Of a stretch of 64,000 bases of DNA, positions 7,594-15,994 are shown in pieces. Position 1 is the stretch's first letter, and each line of letters begins with the position of its first letter. The stretch spans positions 9,087 to 73,086 of the forward strand of contig JANNVK010000004.1 of NCBI GenBank assembly GCA_031414415.1, given 5' to 3'. Source of the DNA: JANNVK01 sp031414415. GTDB lineage: Bacteria; Acidobacteriota; Blastocatellia; Pyrinomonadales; Pyrinomonadaceae. The notes beneath the pieces were generated by a model. The model was not told the origin of the DNA. It saw only the letters and a program-made list of their open reading frames with translations, and made no database searches. Made by a program: the position numbers and the translations under genes.

Positions 7594-8084
7594 TAATTTG
7601 ATTTTCCATCGCTGCCAAAATATTCTCGATAAGCCGAAATTTTATCGCCGCGAACGTCCCAAGATAGAGCGACGCGATTTTTGTAAGGCTTGCCGTTTAA
7701 GATTGCTTCGTCTCGCATTTCAAAAATAATTGTCGTTTCACTCGCCGTAATTCGCAACATTTCGACAACCGTAAATCCGTCTTTGAAAGTTTCGCCGACA
7801 TATTTGAAAAATTTTATCGCGTTCTCCTTACCTTTGCGTTCGCCTTGAAATTCACCGCGTGGAAAAAATATCGTGAAATCATCTGTCAACATCTCGAAAA
7901 ACGAATTCCAATCGCCTTTTTGAACGCCTTTTTTAAAATGCTCAAAGGCTTCCATTCCAACTTTCATTGTTTTTGCAACCTTTTTTGCGTCTATTTTTTT
8001 CGGTTTTTCCGCCGAAGTTTGCGAAATTCCGATTATTTGAAAAGTTAGAACGAGAGCAAATACTAAAATTATTTTTCCTTTCAT
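7593..8084 (-). CDS. Secreted SnoaL-like (NTF2-fold) protein
   Basis: 163 aa with a clear signal peptide (MKGKIILVFALVLTFQIIGIS, cleavage near QTSA). The mature part has the order helix-helix-sheet seen in SnoaL-like proteins: FEHFKKGVQKGDWNSFFEML, DDFTIFFPRG and a C-terminal KISAYREYF strand. Such domains bind or isomerise small hydrophobic ligands, but many are of unknown role. It is alone on the minus strand between the 52-aa gene and a CpcT-like gene on the opposite strand. Confidence 0.7.
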   Translation of the reverse strand: MKGKIILVFALVLTFQIIGISQTSAEKPKKIDAKKVAKTMKVGMEAFEHFKKGVQKGDWNSFFEMLTDDFTIFFPRGEFQGERKGKENAIKFFKYVGETFKDGFTVVEMLRITASETTIIFEMRDEAILNGKPYKNRVALSWDVRGDKISAYREYFGSDGKSN

Positions 8085-8166
8085 CCTTCATCCTTCATCC
8101 TTTTGAATTTTTCGTTGTAATGGTATTATGTTTATAACAAATCTACAAGTTTTTCCGACTAAATTT

Positions 8167-9132
8167 ATGAAACAAAAAATCTTAATTATTTTTCTAAGTC
8201 TATTTTCGGTTTTAAGCATTTCGGCGAAAAATCTTGAAGAAGATATGAAACTTTTCGTTTCTTGGTTCGACGGTCGTTTCGATAATTTTGCCCAACATTA
8301 CGACGACAAAGAAACGAAATTTGAACATCTTCACGAGCATATTCACTCGATTTTTAAAAAAGTAGATGTTCCAAGCATTGGCAAAAATGTCTTTTTTGTC
8401 CAACAATATATGGACGGCGATGAGACGAAAGTTTATCGGCAAAGGCTTTATAATTTTACCGCAAATAAAAAAGAAAAGGCTTTGCAATTAACGATTTACA
8501 ACTTTGATGACGAGAAAAAATATCGTGATTCGCATCTTGATTCGTCAAAACTAAGCAGTTTGACGATGACAAATTTAACGACGATTTCGGGTTGCGAAGT
8601 CTATTGGAAACTCAATGAAACACGCGACAAATTTGAAGGTTATATGAAAAAAGATGCGTGTAAAGTTGTTTCCAAACGAAGCGGAAAAACGATTATTATT
8701 ACCGATGATTTGTTTCTCACAAAAGACGAAATTTGGATCAACGATCAAGCCAAAGACGAGCAGGGAAACTACGTTTTCGGCAACAAATCGGGCATTCACG
8801 CCAAATTAAAAAAAGTTCGTTGGTTTGAAGGCTGGACAGCAATTTTGAAAACGGGCGAAACTCCGTCGGCGGTTAAAGATTTTTCCGCCGATGAATACGA
8901 CGGAAAATCGAAACTCGTTATTCACGATCAAGGCGGAACGGTAAAATTAAACGATAAATATTCTGCCCAACTCGCCCAATTGCGGCACAAAAGCGGAACT
9001 TGGGTGATGACTTTGAGCGTTATCGAAACTGCTAGCGGCAAAAAAGTTGCCTATACTTGGACAAATCCCGAAGCGGAAAAATTGGGAATAAATCTGCGTT
9101 GGTTTCAAAGTAGTTTTACTTTGAAAAAGTGA
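8167..9132 (+). CDS. CpcT/CpeT-like protein with signal peptide
   Basis: 321 aa from ATG 8167 (MKQKILIIFLSLFSVLSISA is a signal peptide; an earlier in-frame ATG at 8128 would place residues ahead of it). The N-terminal domain shows the CpcT/CpeT pattern: LFVSWFDGRFDNFAQ, then VFFVQQYMDGDE and VYRQRLYNF. In cyanobacteria such proteins attach bilins to phycobiliproteins, but non-photosynthetic homologues exist. The roughly 100-residue C-terminal part is extra. No phycobiliprotein gene is near, so a ligand-binding role is more likely than chromophore ligation. Confidence 0.7.
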   Translation: MKQKILIIFLSLFSVLSISAKNLEEDMKLFVSWFDGRFDNFAQHYDDKETKFEHLHEHIHSIFKKVDVPSIGKNVFFVQQYMDGDETKVYRQRLYNFTANKKEKALQLTIYNFDDEKKYRDSHLDSSKLSSLTMTNLTTISGCEVYWKLNETRDKFEGYMKKDACKVVSKRSGKTIIITDDLFLTKDEIWINDQAKDEQGNYVFGNKSGIHAKLKKVRWFEGWTAILKTGETPSAVKDFSADEYDGKSKLVIHDQGGTVKLNDKYSAQLAQLRHKSGTWVMTLSVIETASGKKVAYTWTNPEAEKLGINLRWFQSSFTLKK

Positions 9133-9157
9133 AAAAAACAGTTGAATATCAAAAAAT

Positions 9158-10441
9158 ATGGGTGAAAAACAACAAGACGGATTCTTTTACGGTTGGGTAA
9201 TTGTTGCAATATCAACACTTGCGTTGGTTGTGAGCAATGGTTTATCAATTGGCGGATTGCCGGTTTTTTATAAACCGATGCTTGCCGAAATGATAGCAAT
9301 CGGCGGAGTTGAAGCCGATAAAGCACAATCGATGGTTGGCGGTGCAGCAGGATTGACGTTTTTATTTGCCGGATTTCTTGCCCCAATCGCAGGTTATTTA
9401 TTGACCAAAATCAGCACAAAAATAATGATGTGCATTGGTTGTGTAATACTCGGCGGTGCGTTGGTCATTTACTCGCAAGCAAATTCATCGGGCATCGTTT
9501 ATCTCGCACATTCGTTACTCGGAACGGCACTCGGATTTGTCGGTGTTTTGGTAAATACCGTGTTAATTTCGAATTGGTTTCGCCGAAATCGCGGACTTGC
9601 GATGGGAATTGCCTTAACTGGAACGAGTTTTGGCGGTGCGTTGATTCCGCAAATTGCCACACCTTTGATTACTAGTTACGGCTGGCGAACCGCGATGATT
9701 TCGGTCAGTTTGTTGGTTTGGTTGATCTTGCTTCCGGCGACGATTTTTTTGGTTAAAAGCCGTCCGAGTGATATTGGGCTTTTGCCTGATGGTTATAATA
9801 CTTCAAATGTTGAAGGTGAAAATAAATCGTTTGAGATGACCGGAATGACATTGCTTGAAGCTATTTCGACACCGACTTTTTGGATATTTTCAATTTGTGC
9901 AGCTTTAATTTTTTACGGAATTTTCGTTGTTAGTCAGCAGTTAAATCTATATTTGCAAAGTCCAAAAGTAGGTTTTACACTTCAACAAGCCGGAAACGCA
10001 CAGTCGGCAATGTTTCTCGCAAGTATCGTTGGTAAATTTTTATTCGGCTTTTTGAGCGACAGGTTTAAAGCGACTCGCGTAATGCTTTTCGGAGCAGCGT
10101 TGATGTTTGCTTCAACCCTAGTTTTGCTCAATTTATCAGCTGAAACTGTCTTATTGTTCGCAATTCCATTCGGATTAACTTATGGTGGAATCTTCGTTTT
10201 GCTTCAACTTTTAGTAGCTGATTATTTTGGTTTGAAAAATCTAGGGACAATTTTGGGAGCTGTAACAGTAATCGAAACTATCGGCGGAGCAGCCGGAACG
10301 CGAATAACCGGAATGATTGCCGATGCAAACGGCGGCGATTATTCGAAAGGATTTACTTTGCTGATTTTAACTACCGGAATTTCTTTGTTGTTAATTATGG
10401 TGCTTAACTTTTTGGTTAAACCGAAACTCGCAACCGCATAA
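9158..10441 (+). CDS. MFS transporter
   Basis: 427 aa with about twelve hydrophobic segments. The N-terminus (FFYGWVIVAISTLAL) and the loop after helix 2 (GFLAPIAGYLLTKI) are of the oxalate/formate-antiporter-like and monocarboxylate MFS type. NWFRRNRGLAMGIALTGTSFGGALIPQ is a characteristic loop-helix pair of that group (given here as landmarks in two parts: NWFRRNRGLAMG and GTSFGG). It sits at the end of the metabolic island and would import or export the island's substrate. The solute cannot be read from sequence. Confidence 0.85.
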   Translation: MGEKQQDGFFYGWVIVAISTLALVVSNGLSIGGLPVFYKPMLAEMIAIGGVEADKAQSMVGGAAGLTFLFAGFLAPIAGYLLTKISTKIMMCIGCVILGGALVIYSQANSSGIVYLAHSLLGTALGFVGVLVNTVLISNWFRRNRGLAMGIALTGTSFGGALIPQIATPLITSYGWRTAMISVSLLVWLILLPATIFLVKSRPSDIGLLPDGYNTSNVEGENKSFEMTGMTLLEAISTPTFWIFSICAALIFYGIFVVSQQLNLYLQSPKVGFTLQQAGNAQSAMFLASIVGKFLFGFLSDRFKATRVMLFGAALMFASTLVLLNLSAETVLLFAIPFGLTYGGIFVLLQLLVADYFGLKNLGTILGAVTVIETIGGAAGTRITGMIADANGGDYSKGFTLLILTTGISLLLIMVLNFLVKPKLATA

Positions 10442-10445
10442 ATTT

Positions 10446-10745
10446 ATGAAATATTGGTTTTTTACAATCGCAAAAACTGCGAAACGAGAAGAATTTACGA
10501 CCGAAGAAGTGATGCCAATTTTGCACGCACACACGGCTTATTTCAAAGAACTTGGCAAGCAGGGAAATTGCATTATGGCGGGACCTTTTGTCCAACAAAT
10601 TGATAACGAACTTGGTGCTGGTTGCTACGTTTTAGCGGCTGAAACTGAAACTGAAGCCCGAAATCTCGCCGATGCTGATCCGTTTTGCGTTCATGGAATT
10701 TACGATTATAAGGTTTGGGAATGGATGAAAGTTGTGCCTCAATGA
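10446..10745 (+). CDS. YciI-like protein
   Basis: 99 aa, the usual size for the YciI (ferredoxin-like fold) family. Visible landmarks are the HAHTAYFKELGKQGN helix with its conserved His, AGPF after it, and the C-terminal DPFCVHGIYDYKVWEW strand. Family members include small-molecule-binding proteins and accessory dehydrochlorinases. It follows the MFS gene by 4 bases, so it is in the same operon and probably acts on the same compound. Confidence 0.8.
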   Translation: MKYWFFTIAKTAKREEFTTEEVMPILHAHTAYFKELGKQGNCIMAGPFVQQIDNELGAGCYVLAAETETEARNLADADPFCVHGIYDYKVWEWMKVVPQ

Positions 10746-10752
10746 GACGAAA

Positions 10753-11289
10753 ATGTTAGAGAAAAAACTATCTGATGTAATAAAAGTTTTAGACGATTTG
10801 CGGTCGCAAAATATCATCGACGATTACGCAATCGGTGGAGCAGTTGCAGCGATTTTGCATCACGAACCGATTTCGACTATCGACCTTGATATCTTCTTTT
10901 TCTTCGCCGAAAAGCAGACTGGTTTGATTCTGTCGCTTGATAAAATCTATGCTTATGCAAACCAAAATGGCTTTGAATTTGATGCAGAATTTATCAATAT
11001 CTACGGTTGGTTAGTGCAATTTGTCGAATCAAGCGATAGTCCATTGTGGTTGGAAGCTATTGAAAACGCAGTAGTTTTTGAAACAAATGGAGAGAAATTT
11101 AAAGTTATTGGAAGAGAATATTTGGTTGCGATGTGGATTTTGGCAGGACGCGGAAAAGATTATGCAAAAATCGAAATGTTTGTCTCAGCACGTTTACTTA
11201 ATTTAGATAAACTTTTCGATATTTTGAATTGTTTTGAGTTGCGAGAAAAATGGAATAAAGAATCTTGGCGGTTTATGAGCAATGAATAA
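10753..11289 (+). CDS. Nucleotidyltransferase-fold protein, 178 aa
   Basis: Starts at ATG 10753 (the upstream GTG at 10732 overlaps the YciI coding end). YAIGGAVAAILHHEP followed by STIDLDIFFFF gives the GG...D-x-D nucleotidyltransferase pattern. It resembles AbiEii-like or DUF6036-type proteins. The stop overlaps the start of a 65-aa gene by 8 bases. The pairing of such a fold with a short helical protein is a common toxin-antitoxin or HEPN/MNT layout, but neither partner is clearly one of the described families. Confidence 0.7.
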   Translation: MLEKKLSDVIKVLDDLRSQNIIDDYAIGGAVAAILHHEPISTIDLDIFFFFAEKQTGLILSLDKIYAYANQNGFEFDAEFINIYGWLVQFVESSDSPLWLEAIENAVVFETNGEKFKVIGREYLVAMWILAGRGKDYAKIEMFVSARLLNLDKLFDILNCFELREKWNKESWRFMSNE

Positions 11290-11479
11290 ATCAATCGAAA
11301 AACTAAAAAAGCAAAAGAAAATTTTCCGTGAATATACGCAAAAATTATCTGTTGAAGAAAAGATTCGGCAATTAACCGCGTTGCAATGGCATTATTACGA
11401 ACTTTTGGAAATCCGCGAAAGTAATGGTGGAAGTTCGATGCCTGAAAAATGGCAAAAATGGCGAAGAGCTCAAATTTAA
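11282..11479 (+). CDS. Small helical protein, 65 aa
   Basis: Overlaps the preceding nucleotidyltransferase gene by 8 bases. The protein is basic and helical (KKQKKIFREYTQKL), followed by VEEKIRQLTALQ and a conserved-looking tryptophan-rich end (PEKWQKWRRAQI). I do not recognise the family. Co-translation with the nucleotidyltransferase suggests the two proteins work together, possibly as toxin and antitoxin. Confidence 0.6.
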   Translation: MNKSIEKLKKQKKIFREYTQKLSVEEKIRQLTALQWHYYELLEIRESNGGSSMPEKWQKWRRAQI

Positions 11480-11512
11480 TATTTGATACAGAAAAAGAAA
11501 ATTCGCAATGAG

Positions 11513-11540
11513 TTAGCACACTAAAGCGTGGACTCCAAAC
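11513..11540. repeat. Short palindromic repeat, CACGCTTAAGCGTG type, copy 2
   Basis: TTAGCACACTAAAGCGTGGACTC, related to the element at 7566-7593. Confidence 0.5.
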
Positions 11541-11546
11541 ATCTCT

Positions 11547-11939
11547 ATGAACCTGAACTTTTACAAAACCTGTTTCAAAATCACAGCAATCGGCAACATT
11601 ATCGGTGCGATTGTCGCAATGTTTTCGATGTCCGGTCATCTCGAAATGTTCTACGGCGTTACCGAAAACAGCACAATATTAAGATTTTATCATTTTAATC
11701 TGTGGTTTTTTGTGCTGATGCTCGGCGTTGGTTACTGGTTTTTGGGGCAAGATCCGATTCGCAACCGCGTCATGGCGTTGATTGGAGCATTCGGCAAGTT
11801 GTTTATTATGGGTAGTTGGATTCATCTGCTTTTGTATAACCAAGCAAAACCTTTGATAATTTTGGCGATTGCTTATGATGGATTTTTCGGAATACTAATG
11901 GCGATATTTTATTGGAAAACAAGGGGAATTAAGGAATGA
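11547..11939 (+). CDS. Four-helix membrane protein, 130 aa
   Basis: Four hydrophobic segments can be seen, at about residues 9-29, 48-67, 75-98 and 103-122, with short loops. There is no recognised motif. The stop overlaps the start of the following DUF1838-like gene by 4 bases, so the two are translationally coupled. The function is unknown. Confidence 0.65.
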   Translation: MNLNFYKTCFKITAIGNIIGAIVAMFSMSGHLEMFYGVTENSTILRFYHFNLWFFVLMLGVGYWFLGQDPIRNRVMALIGAFGKLFIMGSWIHLLLYNQAKPLIILAIAYDGFFGILMAIFYWKTRGIKE

Positions 11940-12700
11940 AAAAGAATATTTTGTGGTTTATAGTTTGTGTTCTATTGACGCAAATCATTGTTGCACAGAC
12001 ATTTAACGCGAGTTTGTTCAAAGAATTTACAGAAATGCGAGTTGGCACGGGCGAACCTGTCTATTGGTATTGCGTCGGCGAAGTTTACGAATATCCGAGC
12101 GGGAAATTGGTCGCGAAAGTTGAAGGAATTGATACCGCGAGGCTGATTAAATCTGAGTCAACAGAGACGAAAAAACTCCAGCTTTCACGTAAAATTTTCT
12201 TTTATCGAGATGCCAAAACCAACGAACTTTTGCGTGAAGTCAACGCAATGAAAGTTGAGCCAATTGCTTATCCATATCAGCAAATTACCTACGAATTGAA
12301 AGACGGTAAAATGGTGACATCGGTCGTCCAAGGCAAAGCTCCGCGAGTGCAAAAAATTGAAGGCGGCGGCGATATGATTGCTCGTCAATTTAATGGTTTG
12401 ACGATGTTTTCTGCACCTTTATTCCTAAACTTTCCAAACTACAAAGCCTTTGAAAATTATGATTTTTTGATTCAACCAAAAAGTGTCAAAGGCACACCGC
12501 GTTATCAATTAACGTGGAATCGGCGTGGAGATTTACCCAAATTTTTCGGCGGCGGCGACAGCGTTTTTCAACTTGCTTCGTATCGGATTGATAAATACAG
12601 CGAATTGCCAAAAACAATGCGTGACGCTTTAGAATCGGACGGAAAATTATGGATGAATCCGCCCAAAGATTTAGCGGAAATTGCTGAATTGCAAAAATGA
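11936..12700 (+). CDS. DUF1838-like exported protein
   Basis: 254 aa with a signal peptide (MKKNILWFIVCVLLTQIIVAQ). The mature protein resembles the DUF1838 family: an early VYWYCVGEVYEYPSG segment, GRDAKTNELL-like turn (here YRDAKTNELLREVN), an ARQFNGLTMFS stretch and a C-terminal region with PKTMRDALE. No catalytic residues are established for the family. It is coupled to the upstream membrane protein gene. Confidence 0.65.
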   Translation: MKKNILWFIVCVLLTQIIVAQTFNASLFKEFTEMRVGTGEPVYWYCVGEVYEYPSGKLVAKVEGIDTARLIKSESTETKKLQLSRKIFFYRDAKTNELLREVNAMKVEPIAYPYQQITYELKDGKMVTSVVQGKAPRVQKIEGGGDMIARQFNGLTMFSAPLFLNFPNYKAFENYDFLIQPKSVKGTPRYQLTWNRRGDLPKFFGGGDSVFQLASYRIDKYSELPKTMRDALESDGKLWMNPPKDLAEIAELQK

Positions 12701-12711
12701 ACAACAAAATG

Positions 12712-13311
12712 CTATTTGTGGATTATATTAATTTTGCGAGGCTTAGCACCTACTGTTTGAATGGTTTCTTTATCAATCCAAATCAAAGTTTGCTCATCGT
12801 CCAAAAGCATAATTTCCTTAATTTCTTTTAGAGGCAAATCTAGCGGATTTTGAAAGTCGAAAACTTTGATAGTATATGGACAAGCCCAAACACAACCAAT
12901 CGTCGCCAAATATTTTCCATCAGGTGATAGATGAAATTCTGTCCAAATATATCCGTCTTCATCAGGTGAAAAACTATTCATTTTTCGATTGGTTAAGTCA
13001 ATAATAGTTTGTCCGCCGAATATATCTTCTGCACAGATCAAAAACTCTGTTCCATGTTTTTCTACCCAACCGTGAAAAAAACTAGAATCATTGACGTAAA
13101 ACTCGAAAATCTTTTCACTCGTTTTAATTTCAAAGACTTCGATCTTCGTGACACTCCAATTAAAATCAGGTTTGTTTTGCGTATAGCAACGGGTTACTAG
13201 ACTAAAATTCTCACTTTTTGAATTGATTATTTCGTCACTATTCACGACATAATTCTTTTCGTTAAAATACTTCCGAATTTCGGCTCTTTGTTTCTCGATT
13301 TTATTTGTCAT
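12712..13311 (-). CDS. Hypothetical cytoplasmic protein, 199 aa
   Basis: Starts at MTNKIEK (13311). There is no signal peptide. The sequence is beta-rich with one WD/Kelch-like strand set (FHLSPDGKYLATIGC, then YTIKVFDF), so it may be a small beta-propeller fragment or a knot-type domain. Proteins of this look are often immunity or regulatory factors, but nothing here proves it. It is convergent with the DUF1838-like gene. Confidence 0.55.
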   Translation of the reverse strand: MTNKIEKQRAEIRKYFNEKNYVVNSDEIINSKSENFSLVTRCYTQNKPDFNWSVTKIEVFEIKTSEKIFEFYVNDSSFFHGWVEKHGTEFLICAEDIFGGQTIIDLTNRKMNSFSPDEDGYIWTEFHLSPDGKYLATIGCVWACPYTIKVFDFQNPLDLPLKEIKEIMLLDDEQTLIWIDKETIQTVGAKPRKINIIHK

Positions 13312-13354
13312 GAAAATTCTCAACCTTCAACTGGCAAATACGAAAAAATCCAAA

Positions 13355-15016
13355 TCATTTCGCCTCAAAAATAACTTTGCCGCCCATTATTGTTTTCAAA
13401 ACTTTAACTTTATCAATCGCTTCGGGTTTAATCAAAAAAATATCTTCTGAGAGAATAACGAAATCAGCGAGCATTCCTGTTGCTAATGTGCCTTTTTCAG
13501 TTTCTTGAAATTCAGCAAATGCCGAACCTTGCGTGTAGGCTTTAACAGCTTCTTCAACCGTGATTTTTTCGCTCGGAATCCAACCATTTGGATGTTTTCC
13601 GTCAAGTGTTTGGCGAGTTACGGCAGCATAAATTCCCCACATTGGGTTCATAGGTGCAACCGGCGAATCAGTTCCGAACGCAAGATTTGCACCAGAATCT
13701 AACAAACTTCTAAAGGCATAAGTTCCCGCCAGCCTTTTTTCATCAAGCCTTTTCCAAGCCCAGCGTCCATCGTCTCGTAAATGAAACGGCTGCATTGACG
13801 CAATTACTTTTTGCGAACCAAAACGCTTGATGTCTTGAAGCCGCAGATGTTGTGCGTGTTCGATCCGAAAACGGCGATCTTTTTGTCCATTTTGAACTGC
13901 GATTTTTTCGTAAATGTCTAAAATTTCAGCATTTGCACGGTCGCCAATCGCGTGAATATTTACTTGTAAGCCAGCGAAATCTGCACCGCGAGCGTTTTCA
14001 AAAACATTTGGCATTTCAAACGATGCGAGCCCAAAACTTTTTGGCGAATCAAGATAAGGTAAATATAACCAAGCAGTTGTCGAACCGAGACTTCCATCTG
14101 CGTAACCTTTGAGGCAACCAATGCGGAGCATATCAGAACCAAAAGCATGACTGATTCCAACTGCTGAAATCCGTTTCCAATCCATCAACGGTGTGCAACC
14201 GTAAATTCGCGTTTTGAGTTTTCCTTGTCGCAGAAGCTCTTGAAAAACTCCAACGTCTGTTCCAGTTGACATATCCTGAACGCTCGTCACGCCGAGGCTT
14301 GCGGCATATTCAGAGGCGGCAACTGCGGCTTCAAGTTTTTGTTCGAAGGTAAATTCAGGGATCACTTTTGAGATGTAATTAATTGCAGAATCTTTGAAAA
14401 CACCAGTCGGATTACCGTTTGAATCTCGGACAATCTCGCCGCCAGGAATTTCGGCGGAGTCTTTTGTCACGGAAGCAAGTTTCATCGCGAGACTATTAGC
14501 CAACGCCATATGTCCATCAAGGCGGTCAATAAACACCGGATTATCGGGCGTTACGCTGTCAATCATCGCGGCTGTCGGTAGATTATTTGGTGTCCAATTT
14601 TCGTGATCCCACTTTCCGCCGAGAATCCAACGACCTTTTGGAACTTTCGCGGCAAATTCTTTGATTCGTTTGACAAATTCTTCGGGCGATTTTGCATCAC
14701 GTAGGTCAACGCTCGAAAGCTGATAACCACCTTCAAGAAAATGGACGTGTGCATCGTTAAACCCAGGAATTACGAGCTTGCCTTGAGCATCAATTGTCTT
14801 TGTGTTTGCATTGATAAACCTTTTGATTTCAGCATTTGAGCCAACCGCGAAGATTTTTCTACCTTTGATGGCAAACGCTTCAGCTTTCGGTTTCGCGTTG
14901 TCCATTGTGCGGACATTTGCGTTGATGACAACTAGATCAGCACCGATGTTTTGGGCGAATATATTTAGATTAATAATGGTTATTATTACTACTATTGCTA
15001 AAATTACATTTTTCAT
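13355..15016 (-). CDS. Exported amidohydrolase, YtcJ-like
   Basis: 553 aa with an N-terminal hydrophobic signal (MKNVILAIVVIITIINLNIFA). The amidohydrolase metal site is visible: HxH in FNDAHVHF (His90, His92), a His in VNIHAIGDRAN, RIEHAQHL and the C-terminal GTDSPVAPMNP aspartate. YtcJ-like enzymes are exported or cytoplasmic metal-dependent hydrolases, with family members acting on N-substituted amides; the substrate is unknown. It ends a minus-strand group with the TonB-C and caspase-like genes upstream (3-base gap to the next). Confidence 0.85.
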   Translation of the reverse strand: MKNVILAIVVIITIINLNIFAQNIGADLVVINANVRTMDNAKPKAEAFAIKGRKIFAVGSNAEIKRFINANTKTIDAQGKLVIPGFNDAHVHFLEGGYQLSSVDLRDAKSPEEFVKRIKEFAAKVPKGRWILGGKWDHENWTPNNLPTAAMIDSVTPDNPVFIDRLDGHMALANSLAMKLASVTKDSAEIPGGEIVRDSNGNPTGVFKDSAINYISKVIPEFTFEQKLEAAVAASEYAASLGVTSVQDMSTGTDVGVFQELLRQGKLKTRIYGCTPLMDWKRISAVGISHAFGSDMLRIGCLKGYADGSLGSTTAWLYLPYLDSPKSFGLASFEMPNVFENARGADFAGLQVNIHAIGDRANAEILDIYEKIAVQNGQKDRRFRIEHAQHLRLQDIKRFGSQKVIASMQPFHLRDDGRWAWKRLDEKRLAGTYAFRSLLDSGANLAFGTDSPVAPMNPMWGIYAAVTRQTLDGKHPNGWIPSEKITVEEAVKAYTQGSAFAEFQETEKGTLATGMLADFVILSEDIFLIKPEAIDKVKVLKTIMGGKVIFEAK

Positions 15017-15019
15017 AAA

Positions 15020-15991
15020 TTAATAAACTGTGAAGCGATATTGAACTGCTTTTGTGACAGTAACGGGGACATTTTCTTGCAGTGCCGGTATAAAACGTAT
15101 TCGTTTGGCAACACGAATTGCGTTTTCGACGAGTCCGCCTTTTAATCCCTTTATTACTGTTATTTTGCCGATATGTCCGTTCGCAAGCATTTCTACTTTT
15201 AGTGTAACGATACCTTGTTCAAGAGAACGACGAGCATCATCAGTATAAGCGGCTTTTGGAATGAAAAGCATCGCCAATGACTTAGTGTCAGATTCAACAC
15301 TAATAATTTTGGAGTCAATTGGTTTTGAATCTGCTATTTTTGGTTCGGTAGATTTTTTCTTTTTGTCTTTTTTATCCTGTTTGATTTTAATATCGTAGAA
15401 CAATTCAGATGGTGTTTCTTGCAAACTCGCAATTGAAATAATTTTGCTCAAATTAGGAAATTTTGAGGAAGCGTTGTCAAAAAGGTTCTTGCCATTTACT
15501 TTTATTGAAGACAAAAATCTTAACTTTGCTTCGCTCGACTTTTCGCGTGTTCCAACCGCAAACATGTATGTATTTTTTTCGGTCGATATAAAGCAAAATG
15601 TTGTGAACGATACTTTTTCGTCAAGTATAAAAATTCCATCAAATTCTTCAAATTTAAAATTGGAATATTTCGCTCCAACAAAACTCTTTAGAAAAAAAGG
15701 TAAACCCTTCTTTCCAAAATTTGTCTCATAACTCTCAAAAAACATTGTAGTTTCTTTTTCGTAAGAGGTTATTGCTCGCAGATTTGTATAAGCAACGGAT
15801 TCACTCGAATTTTTAGGATTAGATTCGTTGAAACCGAGTTTGTCAAAAGAATAAGAAAAATCTTGAGGTATCTCGAATGTTATTTCTTTAGCTACAGTTT
15901 CGAGTCGTATCCAATCATCTTTTTGGGCTTCTTGTGCGAAAGAAAATGTTGCCAAAACTAAAATTATGATTAGAAAAAATATTTGTCTCAT
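15020..15991 (-). CDS. Exported protein with TonB C-terminal domain
   Basis: 323 aa, signal peptide MRQIFFLIIILVLATFSFA. A central Lys-rich linker (KQDKKDKKKKSTEPK) precedes a TonB-C-like domain at about residues 235-323, with the typical YTDDARRSLEQGIVTLKVEM and NAIRVAKRIRF-type strands. TonB normally has an N-terminal membrane anchor; here the protein appears to be exported, so it may be a periplasmic variant, as is common in acidobacterial genomes. It lies 3 bases from the amidohydrolase gene and 3 from the caspase-like gene, so the three genes are one operon. Confidence 0.75.
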   Translation of the reverse strand: MRQIFFLIIILVLATFSFAQEAQKDDWIRLETVAKEITFEIPQDFSYSFDKLGFNESNPKNSSESVAYTNLRAITSYEKETTMFFESYETNFGKKGLPFFLKSFVGAKYSNFKFEEFDGIFILDEKVSFTTFCFISTEKNTYMFAVGTREKSSEAKLRFLSSIKVNGKNLFDNASSKFPNLSKIISIASLQETPSELFYDIKIKQDKKDKKKKSTEPKIADSKPIDSKIISVESDTKSLAMLFIPKAAYTDDARRSLEQGIVTLKVEMLANGHIGKITVIKGLKGGLVENAIRVAKRIRFIPALQENVPVTVTKAVQYRFTVY

Positions 15992-15994
15992 ACT

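Noticed and set aside
12712..13311. T6SS immunity protein
   Set aside because: Far from the T6SS locus and no cognate toxin next to it; left as hypothetical.
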